64,000 nucleotides of DNA, taken from Pyrus communis. Lineage: Eukaryota; Streptophyta; Magnoliopsida; Rosales; Rosaceae. The position numbers were made by a program, and so were the translations under genes. The notes under the pieces were generated by a model. The model was not told the origin of the DNA, did no database searches, and worked only from the letters and a program-made list of their open reading frames with translations. Numbering within the stretch: position 1 is the first letter of the stretch; the number at the start of each line of letters is the position of its first letter. The stretch covers positions 11,865,501 through 11,929,500 of the forward strand of contig NC_084808.1 in NCBI RefSeq assembly GCF_963583255.1. Direction: 5' to 3'. Shown here piece after piece: positions 33,023 through 44,800 of this stretch.

Positions 33023-33289
33023 TAAGTCTCTCCAAAAGTAAAACAACTTTACTTATAAAATTAATCGAAAACTACGAAGATTACAAAAAAAGGAGGTTCG
33101 AAATACCGAAATTGAAGTTCGAAAAGCTGCTGATCCTGGCAGCATGCGACTCCACATACTGGTGGCTAAGGTGTCACTAAAATTGAATATTTCGTCACCT
33201 AATAGAATATTTCATTACTGGAAGTGGAATATTCCTTCATTGGAACAAATATTTCGTCAAAGTTACCAGTAGAGCTAACAGAATATACC

Positions 33290-34287
33290 TAGTATATTTT
33301 GACTCGAATTGTCAAGTCAAAAATGGGAAAACGAGTTGGACAGGTTTCAAGTCAGGTTGGCACTAGGTTTAGGTTGGTTGATCAAATTTCGGTCACGGGT
33401 TATAACTGTCGTATTCTATAAATTTTCATCACAAATCTTCCCCAGCTTGTTGCGTCGCCGTCGTTGCTTTGATGTCCAATCCAGAAGGATACTTGGACTC
33501 TTAGAGTTGAAAAGAATACAATGATACAAGTATCGAGGGTCGATTCCTAGATGTTTGGCCTGAATTCCCTCTCCGGCCTTCGGTTTCCTCACCCAAAAAC
33601 TAGGGATTATTCCCATACTTCAATTTGTGTCAAATCTCAACCATTTCAGACAATCCACATATTAAAATTCATCTACACAATGCGAGGAAGAGATTGGTGG
33701 TGGCTGTGAGGCTTACCTTTGTTGGAAAATGATAGAATTTTACTAGGAAATGTTCTCAGCGTCGGAGCTCGTGAACGGGGTTCCTAGGTTCGAATTTCAA
33801 GGAACGAAACTCATGGTTGGATTCATGGTGATGAGAAGGAGGTAATGTTGTGTTTGGAAACTTGAATCGTCGAAGAATTTTAGATGGTAGTTAGATGTGG
33901 TTGTCGGAGAAAACAAAAACGAGAGAAAGTTAGGAGGTTTGAGAGAGACAAAAGCCAGAAAATGGGAGACGGATGGGAGAAAAAAAATGGAACGTGGATC
34001 ACAGTGGCAAACAAAATAAAATATCCAAACAAATAGTAAAATTACCGAATTACCCTTGACATACCATGTTTCATAAAATCTTCATTTTAGCTCCAAATTT
34101 GGTTTTGCTTGCCTTCATGCATATATATCGACGAGAGCTACACAAATATGCCAAGAAATGAGACAAAATACATAATGAGCTCAAACATCAACGTAATGTT
34201 CCACTTAGTCCTACAAAGGCATTTTCATCATTGGATTGCCAACATCTAGAGCATAAAATACACAAAATTAGGGATGGGTCATCACAG
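33290..34287 (-). mobile_element. Chromovirus-like 3' LTR, minus orientation
   Basis: On the - strand it starts TGTGATGACCCATCCC, preceded by a purine-rich AAAAAGGGTAGGC. A GATATATATGC TATA-like motif lies at about 34121-34131. The gypsy integrase remnant at 34560-34872 lies just upstream on the same strand, as expected for a pol-3' LTR order. The far end (around 33290) is not resolved. Confidence 0.5.
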
Positions 34288-34559
34288 CCTACCCTTTTTA
34301 AGAAAAAATTGTCCCATAAATTTCTACATTACACCAAAATACAGTCAAAGAAAATAAATGGGGATAAAGAGCTCACATGTGTTCCTCTATCTCCTAAGTC
34401 GCCTCCTCAACAATGTGGTTTCACAACAAGACTTTTAGTTTTGTTCTTCTAAACTTTTTCTTTCCAGTTTAAGGATTGTTATTGGTACCTCATCGTAGGT
34501 TAGATCCTTGTAAATTTTTAAGGGCTAGGGCTAGATTATGTGCAACGGATAAAAAACAT

Positions 34560-34872
34560 ATCTCCGTAACATAAACACGTGGAAAACATTGTGCACCTTC
34601 TACAACTTTGGAAGTAAGTCAAGTCGGTAAGCAACCTCACTAACTCGCTCAATGATTTGGTATGACTTGGTGTAACGAAAACTTAGTTTTCCCCTCTGCC
34701 CAAAGCGAACAACCCCTCTCCACGATGACAGCTTCAAGAAGACCCATTCATGTACCTTTATACTTATACATATGACCTCAAATATCACACTATCAGACCC
34801 TGCACTTGGATTTAAGAAAAATTCCCTTGGATTTATCCATGGTTTGTTTATACCTGAAATTCCCAATCCCAT
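34560..34872 (-). pseudogene. Gypsy integrase C-terminal fragment
   Basis: The frame reads HEWVFLKLSSWRGVVRFGQRGKLSFRYTKSYQIIERVSEVAYRLDLLPKL, then after a stop KVHNVFHVFMLRRY. This is the well-known region after the integrase core in plant chromovirus-type gypsy polyproteins (VFLKvSPwrgv..RfGkrGKLsPRyigPyeI...HnVFHVSmLRkY). A TAG interrupts it at the LPKL/KVHN junction (34600-34602), and the core domain is missing. Confidence 0.8.
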
Positions 34873-34955
34873 TTCTTAATTCTACATCATTTTTTATCCG
34901 ATTGAAATAGAATCTCATTGAAAGTTTTAAGGTCAAATCAAAGTTCAAATCTACA

Positions 34956-35113
34956 AATATAAGGTACCTATAATGCCTCAAATCTAAGAACTAGAAACTT
35001 TGTAATGTTTGACATGTGGTAGACTTGACAATTTAATATAAGGTACCTATAATGCCTCAAATCTAAGAACTAGAAACTTTGTAATGTTTGACATGTGGTA
35101 GACTTGACAATTT
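34956..35113 (+). repeat. Perfect 79-bp tandem duplication
   Basis: 34956-35034 and 35035-35113 are the same 79 bases. Each copy ends with TAGACTTGACAATTT, the left end of the hAT element at 35099, so the duplication copied a transposon end with its flank. Confidence 0.9.
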
Positions 35114-35973
35114 CTTACACGATTTGTTACCACGATACATAAACGATACAAAAATAACGGGTTTCGAGTCAACATGATAACTAATTGGGTCACACAATAA
35201 GAACCCGTTAATAACGGATCCTTAACAGGTTTACATGAGAGTGACACGCAGGTAACTCGTTTCGACACGTTAAGAAAAAAGTTAGTTTGATGATTTAATT
35301 TTTTAAACTACTAAAAAACTTATCATAAAATACAATAGTCATAATGTATATGTATATATTGTATATATTATTGTATATAAATTTAAAAAATTCAAGTTTT
35401 ATTGAGTTATTTTTATTGTATACTACATGAAAAGAGTGAGATTAAAAAATTATAAAACACATTACAAATAAAAATATCAAGTAATTAAAAAATATCAAAC
35501 ACATTTTAAAAAAATGTGCAAGGTTCCTCAACCTTGAAACACAACTCTCTTCATTTTGCATATCCTGGAACATTTGGTATTTTGTAATAATGTACTGATG
35601 TTTTTTCATTAGGCTCTTAATTTGGGGTATGTAATACTTGAAAGACAAATGTTTTTTTTTTAATTATTATTTTATTTATTTATTTATTTAATGTTTGTGA
35701 CAATGTGGTATGCATACACTAATTTAGTATTATATTTTTCATTTTTTTGGGGTCAAATTATGTTTTTCATTTTCATTATTTATTGATTCAATTTTTTTTT
35801 TTAACGAGTAACAGGTCGGGTCATATTACCTGAAACTATTAACGGGTAGATTTCAGGTCGGATCATATTACCTATTTACTTTAACAAGTGTTACACAACA
35901 CGACCCGTTAAGATATTAGGCATATAATGAATACGATACGAACACGGAAAACACAACACGAATGCCAGGTCTA
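35099..35973. mobile_element. hAT-like non-autonomous element (875 bp)
   Basis: Ends TAGACTTGACAATTT and (inverted) TAGACCTGGCATTCG. The flanking 8-bp repeats are ACATGTGG (35091-35098) and ACTTGTGG (35974-35981), matching at 7 of 8. Subterminal repeats contain ACGGGT/ACCCGT blocks. No transposase. AT-rich centre. Confidence 0.8.
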
Positions 35974-36101
35974 ACTTGTGGTAAGCATCCATACGTTTAA
36001 ACTTCTTGAACGGTCAATGTTCAATCAACTTGTTCAACATTCAAGCACATGTATATCCATCACGTGTCCAACACGAGTAGCACGAGATCATATCAACCTT
36101 A

Positions 36102-36450
36102 GGGCTGGTTTGGTATTGCTGTGCTTTGAAAAAAAGCTGATTCTGCTGTGCTGTGAGAATAAGCGGCTGTGAAATAAAGCAGCAGAGTGTTTGGTAAACT
36201 TTTTTGTAAAAGTGCTTTTGAAAAAAAAAAAAAAAAAACAGTATTATAGTGTTTGATAAACTTTTTATGTAAAACAGATGTGAAAAAAGCCGATTTTTCA
36301 AAGCTGGGTTTTGCAGCTTCTTGTTTTTGGCTTTTTTTCACCCAAAACTGTGAAAAAAGCTGAAGCTGAATGTTTACCAAACACAAAAACAGCTCCCAGC
36401 TTTTTTTGATACCAGCTTTTTTCAGAATCACCTCAGTACCAAACCAGGTC
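36102..36450 (-). mobile_element. Tourist-like MITE, copy 2 (inverted)
   Basis: Ends GGGCTGGTTTGGTATTG and CAGTACCAAACCAGGTC, flanked by TTA (36099-36101 and 36451-36453). Over its length it is the reverse complement of the copy at 32677-33022, with a few differences and a longer poly-A. Confidence 0.85.
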
Positions 36451-36453
36451 TTA

Positions 36454-36738
36454 GTGTCATATACACTGGCCTTTCCTAACAACTAGCTTTATTTAAGAAC
36501 TAAGTGACTATAATTGAATACAAGTCTCCATGCCCCTAACCTTGTTGAGGACATTGTTTCCATACCCTGACTATTGAATACAAATCTCCATGCCCTAACC
36601 TTGTTTAGGACATTGTTTCCATACCTGAAATCCTATAAACTCATTCATAGTATATTATCACTATAATATAAAGCCAAACTCATAAATGAATAAAACTTGC
36701 CCATTTATTAATTAATTATTGTGGAGTTATTACATAAA
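36454..36738. other. Intergenic with a short duplication
   Basis: A ~60-bp phrase 'GAATACAA(G/A)TCTCCATGCCC..ACCTTGTT..GGACATTGTTTCCATACC' occurs twice, near 36516 and 36573. No gene. Confidence 0.6.
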
Positions 36739-36743
36739 TCCAA

Positions 36744-39084
36744 TGTCACAGCCCGTTCCGAATGTGTCTATTATGTTATCCTCGATGGCGTGAAATTTCT
36801 ATTTTACCCTTGGACGTTGTGTAGTGTCATGTGGTTTTACTTTGGATGTAGACCGTTTATGTTAAGTTCGTAATATTTTGGAACCAATTAGGAACTTAGA
36901 CTTAGGTTTTATTTTCTTTTGTTTTGGTTGGCTGTCATCTAGACCACACACACCCAAACCTTTTCCCGTTAACTCTTTCTCTCTCCTCTCTCTCGGATTT
37001 TCTTTCATTTTCGTACAACTGTATGGACAAACCTCAAACCAACCTTTCCAGTCGCAGATCGAGATCGTTGTTGGTGTTTTTGGACTCCTTGCAAGCTCAA
37101 GAGTTGATCCATACCTTTGGTTGGACGCGAAACCTTCGAAAACCCGAGAACTAGAATTCCTGATTTGATGTAATGCTCATGCAAAAGTAATCGTGAAGTT
37201 TTTAGTGAGTTTTAGGGTTCTAGGAAGTTTTAGGACGTCTTCACGAAGCTCGGAGAGTAATTTTGAAGTGTTTTGGACGTCGGGAAAGCTCGAATTGGCG
37301 AGTTGCAGAGGTAACTGGAATAACGAAGGACTTTCTGGCGAATTTCGATGGGTTTTAGGTCGCAAAAGTGGTAAGAATGTGTTCTATTTGTTTAGAGCTT
37401 CATTTTGGTGAAAATTTCATGGATTTTGGTTGAGAAATGAAGAAGATATTAAGGTTTGAAGTTTTTCCAGTTTCCGGCGACGGTGACGGTCACCGGCGAA
37501 CCAAGGTTGAAGACGACAGAATATTCTAGCGTCGTTAGGTTAGTTTTAACGGAATATGCTACTTTTTAACGGAATATTCCTAATGGCGTTAACGGCTACC
37601 ATTAGGCATGCTAAGCACGTGGCCACACGTGGGGGCGCGTCTGGCCGTGCCTTGGCCGACGCGTGGGTGATTGGAAAATTTTTCTAAAAATATGAGGATG
37701 TTCGTGAGGTTGAGTAGATCGCGTTGGTATATTCAATCATCCCATTTGAGCATTGTATGAGAAGTTATTAGCTAGTTTCGTTTATGTGCTTTAAATTAAC
37801 GTTTATATAGTTGTTTCGCATATAGGTGAGTTTCTAAAAATATGAGGATGTTCGTGAGGTTGAGTAGATCGCGTTGGTATATTCAATCATCCCATTTGAG
37901 CATTGTATGAGAAGTTATTAGCTAGTTTCGTTTATGTGCTTTAAATTAACGTTTATATAGTTGTTTCGCATATAGGTGAGACCTATCCTCAGGACAAGTG
38001 CAGTCAATTGAGGCTTGGGGGCTACGACCTTTCCACATACCAGTGAGTGGGCTTTTGGTTTTCCTTATATACCTATATACTTGAGATTTTTCCCAGAAAA
38101 TCGATTTAAATGAAATTATGTTTGAAATGCCATGCATATTGATTTATGCTTAGACTATGAATTGGTATGATATGTGCATATTGTGATTTGACGCGGGGGA
38201 CGCTCAGGTAAGTACCAAGTGAGTTATAGATTGTTTATGTGAATTGATGATTATGTGAGATGTGTTGGGAGCTCATAAACTTGCACCCCGGTGTTAGTGC
38301 TCCTGCATGTGGTTAAGGCACAGTCCTTCACGTGATGTTCACCTCCCGCACCATATGCTCACCTTGGATCCAAGTTAGGTGCACAGTCCTATCGTACAGA
38401 CCACTTTAGGTGGTTCTGACTCGTGTGCAAGTATAGTTGTTGAGATGTTCATGTTAGGTGACTCCAGCTAGATGGATGAGCTCTAGATTCAACCGTACAG
38501 GTCACGTTAGGTGACTCCGGTTGACATATCATTTGCATTAATTTATATCACCTGGCTTACATATATTTTTATGCTGAGATATTCGACATGGCATATTTGT
38601 GAATTTTGGCTATTTTGAGCATGGTTGTGGTGTGTATATATATATATATATATATTCTATTTTCTGGGAAATTATACAGGTTTTACGGTGAGGGGTTAGA
38701 ACTTTTGAGAAATGAAATGATTTTGAAAAGCTTTGTTTTTGCTCACTCACACTTTCTGTTTTGCGCCCCTCCAGGTTCTAGTTAAGAGTGTTTTTTGGTG
38801 GCTTGCAAGGTATCTACGGCAGCTCTGACAAATTATCACCATTGTAGGATTACCTTTGGTGTTGTATAATTAGTATTCGTCCTGCTAGACTACACTTAGG
38901 CTACTTATGCTCTGGTTGTGAATTCACCCTCATTTCGTCTTGCACTTGTTCTTATTAGTGCTCTAGTTTGTTTGGTTTTTATTTATTTGCATTTCTTATA
39001 TTAATATTGCTTCCGCACTGTGCACATGGCTACGTCACCCTCACGTGACGGCCAACACGCCTTAATTTCGGTCGGGGTGTGTCA
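36744..39084 (+). mobile_element. Solo LTR (2341 bp), same family as 2902-6056
   Basis: Starts TGTCACAGCCCGTTCCG and ends GGTCGGGGTGTGTCA, with a perfect 5-bp duplication TCCAA (36739-36743 and 39085-39089). No internal region. It shares with 2902-6056 the 'GAGCTCATAAAC(C/T)TGCACCCCGGTGTTA' region and the TCACGTGATGTTCACCTCCCGCACC phrase. It carries a 150-bp tandem duplication (37681-37980). Confidence 0.9.
37681..37980 (+). repeat. Perfect 150-bp tandem duplication inside the solo LTR
   Basis: 37681-37830 and 37831-37980 appear identical, starting TTTCTAAAAATATGAGG and ending CATATAGGTGAG. No differences seen, so it is recent or an assembly artefact. Confidence 0.9.
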
Positions 39085-39336
39085 TCCAATATTATATAAA
39101 TAGGCTTTTAGGGCATAGCTCCAACATAATGAACGAACACGTAAGGGAATCTCATGTGTTTATGAGGAGTTGAACTATGCCTCATATTGCCAATTGATTT
39201 TATTGTAAGACCTCAGCTTCTTTTAAGGTGCACCACTAGCATATCCATTGAGTGATTAAACACTATATTTCTCACCCTAATTCACTAGATTCAATATAAA
39301 TAGCGAGTCACAATGGCACATGTGTTTTATTTTCAA

Positions 39337-40162
39337 AGGCTTAATTGTATCAATGACCCTTGAACTTTATTCCTAGTTTAATTTTAGTCATGAACTATCA
39401 TATTAGTTTCTTTAGACTTCAAACTTAGCAATGTGTTGTACCATTGGTCATTTTCACTAATGCCGTCTATTTTTCCGTCAAATTTAGGGGTTTAAAAATG
39501 AGAAATGAAAAAGAAAAAAAGATCTAAAAATTAAATTTTTTGTGTGTGTAAGAAAATTGATACATAGGAATTTTTTTCATAGTTCAATATATGATTGATT
39601 TGTAAGTTGTTTGAGTCCAGCCACTATGCGATCTCTTACCTACTTTGAAATCGCATTGCCTAATTTTTACAAGTTAGCTAAAGTCCAACCATTTTCATTT
39701 GGTATTTTATAGTTTAAATTTCATTTTGTTTTAAGTTGTAGATAATAATTTATAAATTTTCATTTGTATTTTTATCTATTGCTTTTTGAAGTTTTAAGTT
39801 GATACTTCTAATATACCCTAAATTTAATATATATATATACGGCGTTAGTGAAAAGGACTAATGACGCAACGCATTGTTAGGTTCGAGGACTAAAAACACT
39901 AATATAAGAGTTGCGGGACTAGCCACTTAGTACTACAGTCTAGTGGTATTTCTTTTTACTTATAAGTGAGAGGTCTTAGGTTTGATTTTCGTTAAAGGCG
40001 AATTTGAACCGCATTATTGCTAGCATATTGTAAGGCTAAACCCAACATTCATCTTAGTGTAAACAATATCGTTTGTTCAAAAAAAAAAAAAAAAGGAAGA
40101 GAGTTGAGGGACTAAAATTAAACTAGAGATAAAATTCTGTGACCATTGCTACAGTTAAAGCT
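39337..40162. mobile_element. Mutator-like MITE with long inverted repeats, carrying a SINE
   Basis: The left arm (39337-39480, AGGCTTAATTGTA...GACCCTTGAACTTTATTCCTAG, cut here) matches the reverse complement of the right arm (39840-39921 plus 40100-40162). Flanking 9-bp repeats TATTTTCAA (39328-39336) and TATTTTTAA (40163-40171) match at 8 of 9. The right arm is split by the SINE at 39922-40099. Confidence 0.75.
39922..40099 (+). mobile_element. SINE inserted in the MITE arm
   Basis: Starts GCCACTTAGTACTACAGTC with a tRNA-like A box, has GGTTTGATTTTCGTT as a degenerate B box, and ends GATCGTTTGTTC-type then poly-A ('CAATATCGTTTGTTC' near 40065). The 15-bp target repeats AGAGTTGCGGGACTA (39907-39921) and AGAGTTGAGGGACTA (40100-40114) differ at one base. 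Confidence 0.85.
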
Positions 40163-40510
40163 TATTTTTAAAATACAAAGCCAATAGAGAGTATCAACTC
40201 TAATGTCTTCTATTTAGAAATGAAAGAATAGTACCACTAAATTGTAACCACAATAACAATGTTGCTAGAATTTTAAAAGTAAGAAAAAAAAATGTAGTGC
40301 TATCTTCATATCTATTTTTACTTTTCACACATTTTCTTAATTTTTAAACGTTGAATTCAATGAATTAAAATATAAGTAAAAAGTAAAAATAAACGTGAAT
40401 AACACTTTTCTTACAATGGGGCATTTGGTGGGATTGGTACGAAGAATCACGCGCCACGAGTGCGAATACGAGAATAAGCAGTCCAAAGCAAAATGATACA
40501 AAACAAGAAA
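40163..40510 (+). promoter_or_regulatory. Upstream region of the glycosyltransferase gene
   Basis: AT-rich, then GC-richer from 40440. I see no clear TATA box near the presumed transcript start (~40510-40550). The TIR element ends only ~350 bp upstream of that start, so regulatory influence is possible but unshown. Confidence 0.3.
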
Positions 40511-40539
40511 AACAAATAAAAAACAGAGAAATAAATCGC

Positions 40540-41818
40540 CGGCTTTGTTGGTGTTTGGAAGAAAGGCAAACGACTGTTTGGACTCAACTACTTTCAGAAG
40601 GAGGAGAGGGAGAATTTTCGGAACAAAGGAATCATCTTTCAAGGAATCACAACAATCCCATCTCCCCATTCAAAAAAATCCCATTTCCCATCTTTCTGGT
40701 TTTTCAATTTCTTCCAATCCTTCCATCTCTTCTCTCCCTCTTCTGTGCGAGGAGAGAGTTTCTCTGGAGGCCGGCCTTCCTGTTGCGTGCCCTAGATCTT
40801 GCGAGAGTCAACGAAGAATCACCGTTCCTGATCTTCAATTCTCGGTTTTAAGCTCCTTTCAGATCTTAGCATCAGGTATCTCCTTCTTCTTCTTCTCCGA
40901 GTGTCGGAAACTGAGATTTTGAATTTTCGTTTGGGTTGCGGTTGCAGTTGCAGTGGCTGTTTTGATTTTGCGTACTTTCTCGGCAGCCAAACGGGAAATA
41001 AGAAAATGGGGAAGAATTTTCGGAGTTGTGGGCTGCTGGGTTTGACTGTTAGGGGGCAATAGAGATTGCGTCTTGTAGTTGAGGTTTTACTTTTCTTGGG
41101 GTAGATTGGAATCTGTGGGTTGGTTTGACTTTTATTTACTTGGATTTTCGTACCTGCATACTTATCCAGGTGTTTGGTATTAGTTGTTGGACTGCTTCTT
41201 AGATTTGAATTCTGAACATAGGGTTTTGTTGCTTTGGTTTGTTCTTTTATTTGCTCATATTTACACTGTTACCGCTCCGATTGGTTGCCTGAGGCGAGGT
41301 GAGGAGACTGAAGGGAAACGAAAAACCAAAACAATTAATTATGGTTTACTTGCTTTTCTTGGCAAACAATTATAAGCACTAAACATAACTACTCGATGAT
41401 CATGAATTCGATCTGATTTCTGATATTACTTAATCTTTGAATTGTATCGTTGCATTTCTTTGTGATCTAGGCACATTCATTCTAGTTACTTATATGTGCG
41501 TATGTCTACATGATGTATCTATTGCTGTTTAGTATTAGGTTTACTACTGATCTAGTGACATTATTATAAGAAATGGTATAACCGATTTGTCAAAATGCTT
41601 GTTTACCTGCTTAGGATATTCTTTTTTGTGTTGCAGAATAAATTACCATGAACTTAGTCCGCTTATCATTGCATATAGGACCTCTAATTTACCAATTAAT
41701 CCTCTTAAACTTTCAGATTGCAGAAATTTCTACACCAATCAGACAGTGCAATGGTGGATAGGGACTATGGGCAGGAATAAGATCATTAGGTGATGAAGTT
41801 GTGATGCATTTATTTTAG
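40540..41818 (+). other. 5' UTR exons and leader intron of the GT14 gene
   Basis: A CT-rich leader exon plausibly ends at 40875 (AGCATCAG|GTATCTCC). A ~0.85-kb intron would end at CAG 41721-41723 (TTTCAGATTGCAG|AAATTTC) or at the earlier CAG near 41636. The second leader exon then contains small upstream ORFs at 41751-41780 (nine codons), 41793-41804 and 41804-41818, the last abutting the main ATG. The exact splice use is inferred from signals only. Confidence 0.5.
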
Positions 41819-44800
41819 ATGAAGACGAGTCATTGGCGATTAGGCATGGGTGACATGCAGATCTTGCCTGGGGCACGCCATCGCCCACCTTTGAAGAGGC
41901 CAGTGTGGATTATTGTCTTGGTTTCTTTGGTCAGCATCTTTGTGATTTGTGCTTTTCTCTATCCACCTCAAAGCAGCGCTGCTTGTTACATATTTTCTTC
42001 CAGAGGTTGTAAGGCTATTTCAGATTGGCTTCCACCTGCTCCTGCAAGGGAATTTACTGACGATGAGATTGCATCCCATGTTGTGATTAGAGAGATTTTA
42101 AGCGCACCTCCTATTCAATCCAGGAATCCAAAAATTGCATTCATGTTCCTTACACCAAGTGCATTGCCTTTTGAGAAGCTGTGGGATAAGTTTCTCCATG
42201 TAAGGTTTCATCTGCTATTGATTTATTGGCCCAAGAAAGAAATCTTCTGTATTGTTTTTTCCTTTTATTTCTTTTTGGTTTCTTTAATACTTTTTTTCCT
42301 AATATGCCTGTTGTGTTTAGTTGGCTTAAGCATATTCAGATAGTATATGATCTTTGTCAGATAGTGCTTAGAAAGTATAAGAGTAGAAAGTGATCAACTT
42401 ATATTGTTGTCCCTATAATCTTTCACAAGGATAGTTGTTGGACTATTCACATACAAGCAAGAGTCTCCATGCCTGAATTATTTTGTGGTTACCGATTAAC
42501 AGTTAAAGACGGTTGGACCAAGAAGCTTAATTCCATCAAGCTATCTAATATTCAAGTTTGACAATGCAGCATAATGGTTGATGAATGCTTGAATTGTCGG
42601 TTGTATTAGGTGGGAAATAACAAGTTTGATGGGAGAATCATTCTGTATGAATGAGGCAAAGTTTATGGAAATGTTCTATACCAAAATGACACACATGCTT
42701 CTTATTTGTAAATTTTTTTATGTCTTTGTGGCTGATGAGATGAGTTGGAGTCTTCTTTCACTGTTACTTTTGGTGCTTTAAGTTCGTCCTTATTTAATCC
42801 GGATAAATTCCATGTGGTGGCCCCTTGGTGCTCTTTTCAAGTGATTGTTTTCATATTTCTGACTGATTTATAATTTGTTGGTATACAACAGACGTGTGTA
42901 TGTTAAATTAGGTATTTTTCATAAAAATATGTGATAATAAATGTTCAACCTGTTCAATCAATATTTGAGTGTTGATAGAGCTTGTTCAAGTAGTTATCGA
43001 TTCACATGCTTAGCTTGAGCATTTCCGTTTTTTGTTGGCAGGGTCATGAAGGGAAGTTCTCTATCTATGTGCATGCTTCTAAGGAAAGGGCAATTCATTT
43101 GAGCCGTTATTTTTTTAATCGAGAGATTCGCAGTGACCCGGTAAACCTGCTTAGATTACGTTACTTTACGAAATCTATGTTTCATTTTTAATCCATATAA
43201 CTCTCAGGGAAGCTTAGGATAATATTTAATATTAACTTAAATAGCAGAGACTTACTGATTATTTCTTCATTTAATCTTGGTCATTTTAAGATTGCAGACA
43301 TATTGAATCCATCACTATTTGTCATGCAAGGGTTATAATTGTGTAGATGAGGTTCCAGTGATAGGTAGAAGAGTATAAAGATTAGACATCTATCAGTAGT
43401 GATTGTGATTTATTATTGTCATGTTTAACTAGTGATTTAGGACATTAATGAGATCGATCATTGATTCATGTTTCCAGGTGATTTGGGGAAAAATTTCTAT
43501 GGTAGATGCAGAGAGAAGATTATTGGCAAATGCTCTTCAAGATCCTGATAACCAGCATTTTGTCTTACTTTCTGAAAGGTGATCAAATTCTCAGTACCTT
43601 TAATAATCCTTTTTGTCAAGTTCTGATTATTTCTGCTGTTATTAATCTCATTAATTCTTTCTCTTGTGCAGTTGTGTACCATTGTACACATTTGACCATA
43701 TCTATGACTATCTGATGAATACAAATATAAGCTATGTTGACTGGTAAGTAAAATCTTATTTTATGAGCTACTGTTTTAGTTTAAATGTGTTGGCAGCTCA
43801 CCGTACGATTGGATTTGAATTTGATGAATAAGTACAGTTATGAATGTTGCCTGAGTAGGTTTTAATTTTTTTTATCCTCTGAAATTATTTGGAGCCAACT
43901 TGTTCCTAATTGATAAAATCATTTTTCTTACCTGTATACTTTTGTATTCTTTTCAGCTTTGAGGATCCTGGTCCACATGGAAATGGGAGGTATTCTGAAC
44001 ACATGTTACCTGAAATTGAGAAGAAAGACTTTAGAAAGGGTGCACAGGTATTTTTTTTTTATTTTTTTTTATTATGTTTAGAGGTTGTAGATGTAGTTTA
44101 TAATTTGTGGAAATTTGATATGTTGTCCATCTCTTGATGGCCATTTTAATTAGTTTTATATAACTAGTCTGCAATATCAACAAATGTAAATGGTAGGGAT
44201 ATATGACCACCTAAAAATACTTGTCATTCCAAGGTAACACAGAAAGTCTAATATTCTGAATTACATGCAGTGGTTCTCTATGAAGCGTCGGCATGCTGTG
44301 ATAGTAATGGCTGATAATCTCTACTACTCGAAATTCCGGGACTACTGTAAGGCAAGTTTTCCTTCTCAGCATTTGTATATCTACCTTGTTTAAGTTCTTA
44401 AATGTTCTTATATTAGATATTTTCGCCTGTAATTTGTTTATCATATATCTATAGGCTGTAGCATATCTGCATGTATGATACTTTCATCCTTGCTTTCTCT
44501 TATTATTGGTATAATAGATTTTGGATCGCTCTTTATTTAGTCGTTTTCAGATGATCTAAGCTAACAATGCTGAATTTTTTAATTACTTTTTGTCAAAACA
44601 TATGCTTGATTTCAACATATGGCTTGCTTTCCCCTTCTCATGCTTGGCCCACTGTACAGCTGAGATGCAAGTATCTAATGGGTTTTTTCTGTAATCTTTA
44701 AAACCATGATACTGTATGTTCACTGGTCTCAATTTGTTGATGTGGATTGTCTTGGTAATAACAGCCAGGTTTTGACGGGCGCAATTGCATTGCTGATGAA

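Noticed and set aside
44347..44352. Canonical GT donor in TACTGTAAGG for GT14 intron 6
   Set aside because: Using it shifts the frame and gives a stop within four codons, and destroys the conserved CKPGFDGRNC motif.
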